From positions 1-7,167 of the forward strand of contig JAUSJU010000020.1 in the NCBI GenBank assembly GCA_030647175.1: a stretch of DNA of 7,167 nucleotides. Direction: 5' to 3'. This DNA is from a bacterium. GTDB lineage: Bacteria > Patescibacteriota > Minisyncoccia > Minisyncoccales > UBA10102. Under the pieces are notes generated by a model. That model searched no databases. It was not told where the DNA came from and was given only the letters and a program-made list of their open reading frames with translations. The translations under genes and the position numbers were made by a program. Of this stretch, positions 1 to 6,011 are shown in pieces (within the stretch, counting starts at the first letter, position 1; the number at the start of each line of letters is the position of its first letter).

Positions 1-38
1 TCTGAAGCGTACGCGTATTCCAGTTCCGCCACGAGGGC
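1..38 (-). tRNA. tRNA-Leu (anticodon CAG), 5' portion, cut by the window edge
   Basis: Read on the minus strand from base 38, the sequence starts with a 7-base acceptor strand GCCCTCG, then TG, a 3-base D stem GCG...CGC enclosing GAACTGGAATA, one spacer base, an anticodon stem TACGC, and the loop start TTCAGA. This matches the 5' half of bacterial leucine tRNAs (G-TGGCGGAA-TGG pattern, 3-bp D stem, U33 before the anticodon). The anticodon CAG falls at bases 4-2 and would decode CUG. The 3' half, including the long variable arm expected of a class II tRNA, lies outside the window, so pairing of the acceptor stem cannot be checked. Only 16 bases separate the 5' end from the T-tract of the preceding gene's terminator. 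A weak promoter-like pair (TTGAGA at 75-70, TACATA at 52-47, spacer 17) could drive it, but the -10 is poor. Confidence 0.85.
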
Positions 39-54
39 ATATCATGTATGTACC

Positions 55-80
55 AAAAAAACAGTCCCTTCTCAAGGGCT
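55..80 (-). terminator. Rho-independent terminator of the peptidoglycan-binding protein gene
   Basis: On the minus strand, AGCCCTT and AAGGG(A)CT form a stem with one bulged base around a GAG loop (80-63). G and then seven T residues (61-55) follow. It lies 41 bases past the TAG stop at 121 and 16 bases before the tRNA gene, so it separates the two transcripts. Confidence 0.8.
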
Positions 81-120
81 ATTTTAAATCTGTGGTTAGA
101 AAGAGTGGGTGCAACGCTTG

Positions 121-1068
121 CTACCGAAAAGAGGAGGTGAGTATGGCGTTGAGCTTTGCCCGGGTGGAAGCTCCTATGAATCCCGTCCCCCGCGAAAGTC
201 CGTACGGAGCAAGAACCTCGCTTCTGTATCTTTCTTGGAACTTTGCAACAGCGTTTTTGGTCAGAGCCCCGAAGTAAACCGTTTCATATCCCGGAGAACC
301 AGTACCAGAAGAAGTGATCCTCGTTTCCGTGTCTCTGTTAAGCAACACTTGGAGGCATTTCACGTCAGCTCCGCTTGAGCCTACGGCAAGACTTCGCGAA
401 AACGTTATACCAACACATGCAGCAGGCCTTGATGTAGAAGAGATCGGGTTTGTTAGGCTCGTAGACGGGGAGGGGCCGCCGAAGATTGGGGCGGACGGAG
501 TCGTATAAGAAGGGGTGGATGGAGAGATGATGCTTGGGGCGGTTGGACTTGTGGAGGGAGAGGGGCCGCCGAAGATTGGGGTGGACGGAGTCGTGGAAGA
601 TGAAGAAGGTAGTCCCGACTGCCGAGTAGGAGACACCGTAAAACTTACGAAAGAAGTCATAGTTGCGAATCCTTTCTTATCAATCGCCTTTACGTAATAT
701 GTATATGCTCCTGCTATGCTGTAGCGCTGGACGAGTTGGCAGATCGATGTATTCGCACATTCCTTCTGAACGACTTGCTCGACGAAGATAGTGACTGACT
801 GAATCCCATCTACGTCTGAAGCAAGTACATTGATGACAACCGAATCAGAAGTCGTGGGAGAAGTGGGCGCATGAGATATAGAAACGGTAGGAGATCCTGA
901 TAGACCAGGAGTTGCAAAAGAACCCGAAGGAGCAGTTATGCTTGTGGAGGGAGAGGGGCCGCCGAAGATTGGGGCGGAAGTCTGGGCAGACGTATTCAAA
1001 GGAAACAATGCCACTCCGAGAAAGAAGAAGATACTGTACAGGATGGCCTTGTTTTGAGTATTAAGCAT
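121..1068 (-). CDS. Secreted protein with Ig-like region and C-terminal peptidoglycan-binding domain
   Basis: A 315-residue exported protein. Residues 1-28 form a signal peptide (K7, hydrophobic stretch 9-24, cleavage near TSA|QT). Residues 60-146 look like an Ig-like or PKD-like beta domain ending in a VSFTV strand, with a possible C104-C110 disulfide. They lie between Ser/Thr/Pro linkers that carry three copies of a PIFGGPSPSTS motif (32-43, 163-174, 193-204). Residues 218-310 match the PG_binding_1 style seen in CPR proteins: C218, a RSLAVGSSGADVKCLQ stretch with C238, GSPGYET, YFGALT, FQERY and a final STRAKLNAIL. The likely role is binding cell-wall glycan outside the membrane; no catalytic domain is visible. 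The open frame extends to an ATG at 1161, but the promoter lies inside that extension, so I place the start at 1068, which also opens directly into the signal peptide. No Shine-Dalgarno motif precedes it. It stops with TAG. Confidence 0.85.
   Translation of the reverse strand: MLNTQNKAILYSIFFFLGVALFPLNTSAQTSAPIFGGPSPSTSITAPSGSFATPGLSGSPTVSISHAPTSPTTSDSVVINVLASDVDGIQSVTIFVEQVVQKECANTSICQLVQRYSIAGAYTYYVKAIDKKGFATMTSFVSFTVSPTRQSGLPSSSSTTPSTPIFGGPSPSTSPTAPSIISPSTPSYTTPSAPIFGGPSPSTSLTNPISSTSRPAACVGITFSRSLAVGSSGADVKCLQVLLNRDTETRITSSGTGSPGYETVYFGALTKNAVAKFQERYRSEVLAPYGLSRGTGFIGASTRAKLNAILTSSFR
458..495. repeat. Repeat copy 3, coding for a PIFGGPSPSTS linker
   Basis: A 38-bp unit matching the copy at 941-978 at 34 of 38 positions. 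It shares an invariant 22-bp core with both other copies and encodes residues 193-204 plus flank of the secreted protein. It lies exactly 90 bp (30 codons) from the middle copy, and the similarity continues to base 504 (CGGAGTCGT). Confidence 0.9.
548..585. repeat. Repeat copy 2, coding for a PIFGGPSPSTS linker
   Basis: A 38-bp unit identical at 37 of 38 positions to the copy at 941-978, which lies 393 bp (131 codons) away across the Ig-like domain. It encodes residues 163-174 of the secreted protein. Confidence 0.9.
941..978. repeat. Repeat copy 1, coding for a PIFGGPSPSTS linker
   Basis: The first copy in reading order. It encodes residues 32-43, directly after the predicted signal peptide cleavage site. 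With copy 2 it brackets the Ig-like domain in the same reading frame. Confidence 0.9.
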
Positions 1069-1112
1069 ATTGCTTGCTATTATTCGCAATGGATTACGGG
1101 GCGAATGATCAT

Positions 1113-1142
1113 ATTGTACCCAGCGCATATAAAAAGTGTCAA
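1113..1142 (-). promoter_or_regulatory. Sigma70-type promoter of the peptidoglycan-binding protein gene
   Basis: A perfect -35 TTGACA (1142-1137), an 18-bp spacer and a -10 TACAAT (1118-1113). The predicted transcription start is near 1106, giving a leader of about 38 bases to the ATG at 1068. A 6-bp inverted repeat (ACATGC at 1158-1163, GCATGT at 1172-1177) sits 15 bp upstream of the -35 and could be an operator, though this is weak. Confidence 0.8.
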
Positions 1143-1182
1143 ACAGAAATAAGGCCAACATGCTTTCTGCTGCATGTGCAAT

Positions 1183-1211
1183 AAAAAACAGCCCCCGAGA
1201 AGGGGCTGTTT
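1183..1211 (-). terminator. Rho-independent terminator of the gyrA-pilin operon
   Basis: On the minus strand, AAACAGCCCC pairs with GGGGCTGTTT around a 6-base loop (stem arms 1211-1202 and 1195-1186), and T residues follow down to 1183. It lies 23 bases after the TAG stop of the last pilin-like gene and 41 bases before the next promoter, so it marks the operon end. Confidence 0.9.
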
Positions 1212-1233
1212 CTAATATTTACGCTGTGAGAAA

Positions 1234-1638
1234 CTACGAAATAAGCATTCTGATAACGTTGGGAAATGCCCTTGCCAGTATCGCAACTCCAATTCCTATC
1301 GCCGCCCACATCAATCTCTCGCGAGCTTCTTTCGCTCCTTCCGGACCGCCGGTAACGAACTGAAAGCCCGCAAGAATGACGAATACAACACTGAGGAGCA
1401 TGACGAAAACAAACACCCAGTTTACGATATTATCGACAATAAGGTAAACATCTGATATGCCCTGAGGGCTTTGCCCTCCTTGATACACGCAGATTTTCCC
1501 GTCTTGGCAGATGAGCCCTGTATTACAAGCATTCCCGCCTGTGCACGGTTCTAGAAATCCGCCGTCTGCGAACGCAACGCTTCCATAAAGCATCGCAAAG
1601 CTTGCTATCAAAAGAAAAATGATGCTTTTCTGTTTCAT
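1234..1638 (-). CDS. Pilin-like membrane protein with Cys-rich ectodomain (T4SS_pilin / TrbC-VirB2-like), third of three
   Basis: A 134-residue protein. It has a signal peptide at 1-24 (cleavage near AFA|DGG) and an ectodomain with four Cys at exactly six-residue spacing (32, 38, 44, 50). Helix 66-96 is followed by a short charged loop GGPEGAKEARER and helix 108-125, ending in ARAFPNVIRMLIS. This two-helix plan with a short polar turn is that of VirB2/TrbC-type conjugative pilins and of the T4SS_pilin-like family frequent in CPR genomes. The family assignment is from pattern recognition. The helical region is identical at 49 of 69 positions to the gene just upstream, so the two arose by duplication, but the ectodomains are unrelated. 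It starts 42 bp after its neighbour's stop with no Shine-Dalgarno motif. It stops with TAG and is followed by the operon terminator. No VirB4/VirD4-type ATPase is in the window, so a secretion or conjugation role is unproven. Confidence 0.8.
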   Translation of the reverse strand: MKQKSIIFLLIASFAMLYGSVAFADGGFLEPCTGGNACNTGLICQDGKICVYQGGQSPQGISDVYLIVDNIVNWVFVFVMLLSVVFVILAGFQFVTGGPEGAKEARERLMWAAIGIGVAILARAFPNVIRMLIS

Positions 1639-1680
1639 CTGAGTAAAACTAGCCGGACGATCAATAACAATCGTTTATTA

Positions 1681-2031
1681 CTACTGAATAAGACCCCTCA
1701 GGATATTTGGAAATGCCCTTGCTAATATCGCAAACCCAATTCCTACCGCCGCCCAGATCAATTTCTGACGACCTTCTTTTGCTCCTTCCGGACCGCCGGT
1801 AACGAACTCGAAAGCAGCCATGATAACGAACATGATGCTGAGTAGCATGATGAATGCGAACACCCAGTTCACGACGTTATTAACTATGTCATAGAGATTT
1901 CCAGGGCCGTAACCACTAACTGGTGGCGGCTCACTCCCCACAGGTGGCTGCACTATAGCGCCAACCATTGCCAAGGGCGCAAGAAGAGATACAATCGCAA
2001 GGAAAGATGCTGTTTTCATTAATGATTTCAT
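1681..2031 (-). CDS. Pilin-like membrane protein with short Pro-rich ectodomain, second of three
   Basis: A 116-residue protein. It has a signal peptide at 1-25 (MVGA|IVQ), a short Pro-rich, Cys-free segment (29-44), and helix 47-77. The loop GGPEGAKEGRQK and helix 91-106 follow, then ARAFPNILRGLIQ. It is a paralogue of the downstream gene: the two-helix core is nearly superimposable with mostly conservative changes, while the exposed N-terminal part has been replaced. If it works as a pilin, the core would pack in the filament and the N-terminal part would vary the surface. An alternative start at Met5 (2019) is possible. No Shine-Dalgarno is seen and the promoter is unclear (a TACATT at 2046-2041 has no good -35), so it is probably read from upstream. 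The TAG stop is followed in frame by two TAA codons. Confidence 0.8.
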   Translation of the reverse strand: MKSLMKTASFLAIVSLLAPLAMVGAIVQPPVGSEPPPVSGYGPGNLYDIVNNVVNWVFAFIMLLSIMFVIMAAFEFVTGGPEGAKEGRQKLIWAAVGIGFAILARAFPNILRGLIQ

Positions 2032-2092
2032 AAGATATGGAATGTAATTACTGTTTTTATTATGGAATCCGACCTTTTTATTTTTTAATCGT

Positions 2093-2584
2093 CTATGTTC
2101 CTAATACGTCCAGAAGCGCCGCAACCAACCCCCTAGAAAGAAGTATAACCGCAAATCCTATGGCAGTCCAGAGAAGAAGGGTCTTCGCGTCGCTCAGCTT
2201 CTTGGCATCTCCTGATCCTGTAACAAACATGAATCCTCCAATGACAACCATTAACGGAGTGATCACGATAGCAAGGTTAAAGATGAGGTTAATGATGTTG
2301 TTGAGCAGTTCCAGAAGCGTTGTTGCCTTCAATGGGTTATCAATGCATACGGCGCCTGGAGGGCAAGAAGCCTGAGAGTTAGACGGTACTCCCGGGGAAG
2401 GCGCGGAAGCGGGCTTCTGACAGACTCCTGATATATTACAAACTAAACCGGTATCGCAAACATTTGTCACGCCGTCGCAAGATTCCCCTTCTCCCACGAT
2501 AAAGGCCGCGTATCCGTCTTGCATAAACCCACCTACCGCAAATAAACACGTGAAGAGAAATGCGCCCGCTATGAAAATTCTCAT
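2093..2584 (-). CDS. Pilin-like membrane protein with Cys-rich ectodomain, first of three
   Basis: A 163-residue protein. Its signal peptide lies at about 1-27. The ectodomain has Cys at 36, 43, 49 and 55, including a C-DTGLV-C element closely similar to the C-NTGLI-C of the third pilin-like protein. A Ser/Pro linker (58-73) and a CPPGAVC pair (74, 80) follow. The core is helix 90-122, the loop GSGDAKKLSDAK, and helix 134-157. It is more distant from the other two pilin-like proteins than they are from each other, but the layout is the same. It starts 24 bp after the gyrA stop. A TATAAT box placed for transcription to begin on the ATG suggests it can be expressed as a leaderless message apart from gyrA. 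It stops with TAG. Extracellular or membrane location and T4SS-pilin kinship are inferred from topology. Confidence 0.8.
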   Translation of the reverse strand: MRIFIAGAFLFTCLFAVGGFMQDGYAAFIVGEGESCDGVTNVCDTGLVCNISGVCQKPASAPSPGVPSNSQASCPPGAVCIDNPLKATTLLELLNNIINLIFNLAIVITPLMVVIGGFMFVTGSGDAKKLSDAKTLLLWTAIGFAVILLSRGLVAALLDVLGT

Positions 2585-2590
2585 ATACTT

Positions 2591-2618
2591 ATTATATAAC
2601 CCCGTATGCTACATGCAA
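2591..2618 (-). promoter_or_regulatory. Putative internal promoter for the pilin-like genes, overlapping the gyrA stop
   Basis: A perfect -10 TATAAT (2596-2591), with a weak -35 TTGCAT (2618-2613) at 16-bp spacing that overlaps the last codons of gyrA. The expected start of transcription is base 2584, the A of the ATG. The -10 is strong, but AT-rich sequence before a gene can mimic it. Confidence 0.5.
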
Positions 2619-5110
2619 GCAGCCGACACCACTTTGTCTCCGGCGTCCAGACGCATCATCCTGACCCCTTGAGTCGCCCTGCTCAGTTTGGGGATGGAAT
2701 CAATTCCGGTGCGGATGACTTGTCCTTTCATTGAGATCACGATGAGGTCTTCTTCGGTTCCGCCGAGAACCTTTGCATACACGAGGTTTCCTGTTTTCGG
2801 AGTAACGTTCACCGTCTTGATGCCAGATCCTCCCCTGCTCTGGGACCGGTATTCTTTCACGTCAGTCCTTTTACCGTACCCGTTCTCTGTAAGCACAAGG
2901 AGGAAAGGAGTTCCTTGTTTTATGGAGGCTGCCTTCTGGGATCCCGAAATCACGTCTGCTCCGACCACCTCGTCTCCTTTCTTCAAACGCATGGCTTTAA
3001 TGCCGGCAGCTCCTCTGCCCATCGCTCTCACCGCTTTCTCTATGAACCTGATAGACTGCCCTTTTCTCGTGGTAAGGATCATTTCGTCTTCTCCCGTGGT
3101 CTTTCGCACAGACCTCAATTCATCCCCTTTCTTCAGGGAGATCGCAATGAGCCCTGATTTCCGCACGTTCTTGAATTCTTCCAAGGCAGTTTTCTTCATG
3201 ACACCGTCTTTGGTGGTCATGACGAGATACTTCACCCCCTGTTCCTTGTCTTTCTTCCCTATCGCAAACAGCGACAGCACTTTGTCCTGCGGGGAAATCT
3301 CAACAAAGTTGAGCAGTCCTCTTCCCTTTGCGACCCTCGTTCCCTCCGGGATCTCGTACACCGGGAGCTGGAACATTTTCCCTGAATCGGTAAATACCAT
3401 GAGGCTGTCATGGGTCTGGGCATAGAGGAAATGCTCCACGATATCTTCAGCCACCGTCTTCATGCCCATGATCCCTTTCCCTCCGCGCTTCTGGAGCTTG
3501 TACGTGGCAGGGTTGATGCGTTTGATATACCCTCCCTGGGTCAACGTAATGATGGTTTCCTCCTGGGGAATCAAATCTTCCTGGGCGATCTCTCCCAAAG
3601 GAGCTACCTGCACTTTCGTGCGCCTCTCGTCTCCAAAGGTATCCCGTACATAGATAAGTTCCTTCTTCACAACTTCCTTCAGTTTCTTTGGAGATGCCAG
3701 AATTGATTCTAATTCTGCGATCTTAGCCTGCAATTCTTTCAGTTCGTCTTCAATCTTTCTTCGTTCCAGCTTTGCAAGAGCAGCAAGCTTTGTTTCCAAG
3801 ATCGCATTCGACTGGATCTCAGAAAGCTTGAAACGAGACATCAAATTCTTCTGGGCGTCCTCTCTGTCGTCTGAAGCTCTGATGATGCGGATGACTTCGT
3901 CAATCTTTGCCAGGCACTTCAAAAGCCCTTCTAAGATATGGGCCCGTTCTTTGGCTTTTGCCAGATCAAACCGCGTCCTGCGCTCTACCACCTGTTTCTT
4001 GTGCCCGAAGAAATTCCATAATACCTCTTCCAAGGAAAGTGTTCTGGGCTGGATGCCGTCAACCAACGCCAGCATGTTCAAATGGAAGGTTTTCTGGAGA
4101 TCTGAAAACTTATACAGGAAATTGAGCACTTTCTGGGGATAGGCGTCCCGTTGCAGATCAAACACGATGCGAAGGCCGTCCTTGTCCGATTCGTCGCGTA
4201 TATCCTTGATGCCGTCTATGCGCTTTTCCTGCACGAGGCTCGCAAACTGCTCCACCAAAGAAGATTTGTTCACTTGGTAGGGGATTTCCGTGATGATGAT
4301 CTGGGACTTTGATCCTTTTCCTTCTTCAACGATCTCCGCTTTCCCTCTCACGACAATCGGGCCCTTCCCTTGGGAATAGGCCTCAATGATCGCTTTCTTG
4401 TCGTAGATGATCCCTCCTCCCGGAAAGTCTGGCCCTTTCACGAATTGGAATAAGTCTTCCGTAGTCGCTTTCTCGTTTTCAATAAGGTAGAGCAAAGCGT
4501 CCATCGATTCTTTCAAATTATGAGAAGGAATAGAGGTTGCCATGCCAACCGCAATCCCCAGAGTTCCATTCAGTAAGAGCTGGGGCAGAGGAGAAGGTAA
4601 TACCGTGGGCTCTGTCCTTGAACCGTCATAGTTATCAATGAAGTCTACGGTATCCTTGTTGATATCTTGAAGCATATATTCCCCGATGCGGGACATGCGA
4701 GCTTCAGTATATCTTTGAGCGGCAGGAGGATCGTTATCTATAGATCCAAAATTGCCTTGACCATCGACCAATGGATAACGCATAGAGAAATCCTGGGCCA
4801 TGCGCGCCATGGCGTCGTACACCGCAACGTCACCGTGCGGATGGTACCTGCCGAGCGCGCTCCCTACGACCGTAGCTGACTTTCTGAACTTTGCTCCGTG
4901 CGTTAAACCGTCCTCGTGCATAACGTAGAGAATTCTCCTGTGCACCGGCTTTAATCCGTCCCGCACGTCAGGAAGCGCCCGCGCCACGATCACCGACATC
5001 GCGTAGTCAATGTAGGACTCTCGCATTTCCTGCGAGATCTCCCGAGGCTTCACACTCCCTATCGCCTGAATCTCCTCGGTATTACTCTGTTTGGGTTGGT
5101 TGTCCGGCAT
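2609..5110 (-). CDS. gyrA: DNA gyrase subunit A
   Basis: An 833-residue type IIA topoisomerase subunit. With GyrB it forms the A2B2 enzyme that introduces negative supercoils using ATP. The breakage-reunion part covers about 27-500, with the DNA-cleaving tyrosine Y134 in QRYTEARMS preceded by R133, the PHGD motif at 91-94, and [12 protein letters not shown] at 116-127. The helical coiled-coil arm covers about 375-480. The C-terminal beta-pinwheel spans about 505-833 and carries a GyrA box QKRGGKG (540-546), which argues for gyrase over topoisomerase IV ParC. The length is slightly under the E. coli protein, and the tail ends at AACM without the acidic extension seen in E. coli. The residue equivalent to quinolone-contact Ser83 is Val95; the equivalent of Asp87 is conserved as D99. 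The start codon lies inside the preceding small gene (29-bp overlap), with no Shine-Dalgarno. It stops with TAG, and no terminator separates it from the pilin-like genes. Confidence 0.97.
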   Translation of the reverse strand: MPDNQPKQSNTEEIQAIGSVKPREISQEMRESYIDYAMSVIVARALPDVRDGLKPVHRRILYVMHEDGLTHGAKFRKSATVVGSALGRYHPHGDVAVYDAMARMAQDFSMRYPLVDGQGNFGSIDNDPPAAQRYTEARMSRIGEYMLQDINKDTVDFIDNYDGSRTEPTVLPSPLPQLLLNGTLGIAVGMATSIPSHNLKESMDALLYLIENEKATTEDLFQFVKGPDFPGGGIIYDKKAIIEAYSQGKGPIVVRGKAEIVEEGKGSKSQIIITEIPYQVNKSSLVEQFASLVQEKRIDGIKDIRDESDKDGLRIVFDLQRDAYPQKVLNFLYKFSDLQKTFHLNMLALVDGIQPRTLSLEEVLWNFFGHKKQVVERRTRFDLAKAKERAHILEGLLKCLAKIDEVIRIIRASDDREDAQKNLMSRFKLSEIQSNAILETKLAALAKLERRKIEDELKELQAKIAELESILASPKKLKEVVKKELIYVRDTFGDERRTKVQVAPLGEIAQEDLIPQEETIITLTQGGYIKRINPATYKLQKRGGKGIMGMKTVAEDIVEHFLYAQTHDSLMVFTDSGKMFQLPVYEIPEGTRVAKGRGLLNFVEISPQDKVLSLFAIGKKDKEQGVKYLVMTTKDGVMKKTALEEFKNVRKSGLIAISLKKGDELRSVRKTTGEDEMILTTRKGQSIRFIEKAVRAMGRGAAGIKAMRLKKGDEVVGADVISGSQKAASIKQGTPFLLVLTENGYGKRTDVKEYRSQSRGGSGIKTVNVTPKTGNLVYAKVLGGTEEDLIVISMKGQVIRTGIDSIPKLSRATQGVRMMRLDAGDKVVSAACM

Positions 5111-5264
5111 TGAATTGGGGAATAAGTTTGTTCGTGTCTATCTTTTCAAGCCTTGTTTTCGTCACAAAAAGAAATACTATGCCTGCAACGATACAACTTC
5201 CTACGAATACTGACCAGAATATGGCTTTGCGTTTTGATTCTTCAAGCTCGTGCAGAGATGCCAT
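5082..5264 (-). CDS. Small single-span membrane protein of unknown function upstream of gyrA
   Basis: A 60-residue protein I cannot assign to a family. It has a charged N-terminus (HELEESKRK), one hydrophobic segment at about 14-35 containing C24, then a hydrophilic tail with KTRLEK and a Gln/Thr/Pro-rich end. Positive residues flank both sides of the helix, so orientation is unclear. I call it real for three reasons: it starts 10 bp after the stop of the upstream hydrolase gene, it ends 29 bp inside gyrA (a typical coupling overlap), and its composition is a clean charged-TM-charged pattern. A missing Shine-Dalgarno motif is the norm in this window. Expression would follow the hydrolase promoter, and its translation may assist gyrA initiation. 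Confidence 0.65.
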   Translation of the reverse strand: MASLHELEESKRKAIFWSVFVGSCIVAGIVFLFVTKTRLEKIDTNKLIPQFNAGQPTQTE

Positions 5265-5274
5265 ACGCGATCAC

Positions 5275-5928
5275 TCAGGGTTTCAATATTACTACTTTCG
5301 TTTCTTCTGCGCTCAGATCTTTCGCTTTCACAAGAAGTTTTTGCTCTGGCTCTCCGTTCTTCACTCCCATCACTTTCAGAAACTGCTCTACTTCTCCAAG
5401 TTTTACCTTGAGTTTCGGCAAAGCATAGTGGATGGGGATCACCACCTTGGGCTCAATCTGGTTCACAATGACAGAAGCCTCCTTTGCGTCAATCGTGTAG
5501 ACGCCTCCTACCGGGACAAACAACACGTCCACGTCTCCGATCCGATCAATCTGCTCGGATGTAAGCTCCTTCTGCCCCAAATCCCCCAAATGGCAGAGCC
5601 GCATGTCTTCAGCTGCAATGGTAAAGATAGTATTCTGTCCCCGCTCTTTCCCCTGCGAGTTGTCATGGAACGAAGGGATTCCTTTGATGAAGATATTTTT
5701 CACTTCGTACTCTCCCGGAAACGAGGCTACGAAAGGATCCCCTCCCACCGCTTTCACGTTGTTGTGGTCTGGGTGCTCGTGAGAAACCAATACGATATCC
5801 GCTTCCATAGAAGGAAGCTTGAATCCGATGGATTCGTCGTACGGGTCAATAACCAAGCGCACCTGCTCTTGTTTTGACTGGGAAATAATCAGGGAAATGC
5901 ACGATTGTCCTTTCCAAAAAATCTGCAT
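5275..5928 (-). CDS. Metallo-beta-lactamase-fold hydrolase (UlaG-like, COG2220 type)
   Basis: A 217-residue protein of the metallo-beta-lactamase fold, probably a cytoplasmic metal-dependent hydrolase of unknown substrate. The N-terminal WKGQSC motif is typical of the UlaG-like branch. Metal ligands are visible: HEHPDH (H50, H52, D54, H55), H88 in SFHDN, D116 in HLGDLG, and H167 in PIHYA. The full ligand set suggests an active dinuclear site. There is no signal peptide. The open frame reaches 5982, but the -10 box TATAAT covers the region of the alternative ATG at 5937, and transcription should begin near 5929. I therefore start at 5928, where MQIFWKGQSC fits the family N-terminus. It ends with TGA, 10 bp before the small membrane protein gene, and is the likely first gene of the gyrA operon. 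The substrate cannot be told from sequence; nuclease, lactonase and phosphodiesterase members share this fold. Confidence 0.9.
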   Translation of the reverse strand: MQIFWKGQSCISLIISQSKQEQVRLVIDPYDESIGFKLPSMEADIVLVSHEHPDHNNVKAVGGDPFVASFPGEYEVKNIFIKGIPSFHDNSQGKERGQNTIFTIAAEDMRLCHLGDLGQKELTSEQIDRIGDVDVLFVPVGGVYTIDAKEASVIVNQIEPKVVIPIHYALPKLKVKLGEVEQFLKVMGVKNGEPEQKLLVKAKDLSAEETKVVILKP

Positions 5929-5935
5929 ATACAGC

Positions 5936-5944
5936 ATTATACCA
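5936..5944 (-). promoter_or_regulatory. Extended -10 promoter of the hydrolase-gyrA operon
   Basis: On the minus strand TGG precedes a perfect TATAAT (5941-5936), forming an extended -10 element (TGnTATAAT). No convincing -35 lies at 16-18 bp, as expected for extended -10 promoters. The predicted start is near 5929, one base before the chosen ATG, so the message would be essentially leaderless. Confidence 0.7.
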
Positions 5945-5975
5945 CATGCCGCTGAAGAAATCCACGCCCAACCCT

Positions 5976-6004
5976 TTGACATTTCCCCCTACGTTATATA
6001 TATT
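5976..6004 (+). promoter_or_regulatory. Sigma70-type promoter of the S1-domain protein gene
   Basis: A perfect -35 TTGACA (5976-5981), a 17-bp spacer and a -10 TATATT (5999-6004). The predicted transcription start near 6011 is one base before the ATG at 6012. It is divergent from the hydrolase promoter; the two predicted starts are about 82 bp apart, so the promoters share a short regulatory region. Confidence 0.8.
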
Positions 6005-6011
6005 GACTCGT

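Noticed and set aside
458..978. CRISPR-like or mobile element repeats
   Set aside because: The three copies are unevenly spaced, in coding frame, translate to the same linker motif and are not flanked by inverted repeats or target duplications.
1069..1161. N-terminal extension of the secreted protein to the ATG at 1161
   Set aside because: A consensus promoter (1142-1113) lies inside it, and the signal peptide begins naturally at the ATG at 1068.
2032..2092. Terminator or strong promoter in the 61-bp AT-rich spacer before the second pilin-like gene
   Set aside because: No GC-rich hairpin is present, and the TACATT box lacks a -35 at an acceptable distance.
2688..3425. Long plus-strand open frame of 245 codons antisense to gyrA
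   Set aside because: It lies wholly inside the unambiguous gyrA coding region on the other strand, has Ser/Pro/Phe-rich shadow composition and no recognisable domain.
2609..5110. Topoisomerase IV subunit ParC as an alternative to GyrA
   Set aside because: An almost canonical GyrA box (QKRGGKG, 540-546) and a long pinwheel domain favour gyrase.
5275..5277. Possible UGA=Gly recoding, as in Gracilibacteria
   Set aside because: This UGA sits at the natural end of the hydrolase, 10 bp before the next gene's start, so it works as a stop.
5110..5877. Plus-strand open frame of 255 codons antisense to the hydrolase and small membrane protein
   Set aside because: Its composition is His/Arg/Phe-rich nonsense, and the opposite strand carries all metal-binding motifs of a metallo-beta-lactamase fold.
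5946..6011. N-terminal extension of the S1 protein to the ATG at 5946
   Set aside because: The TTGACA/TATATT promoter lies within this stretch, and the encoded residues do not resemble an S1 N-terminus.
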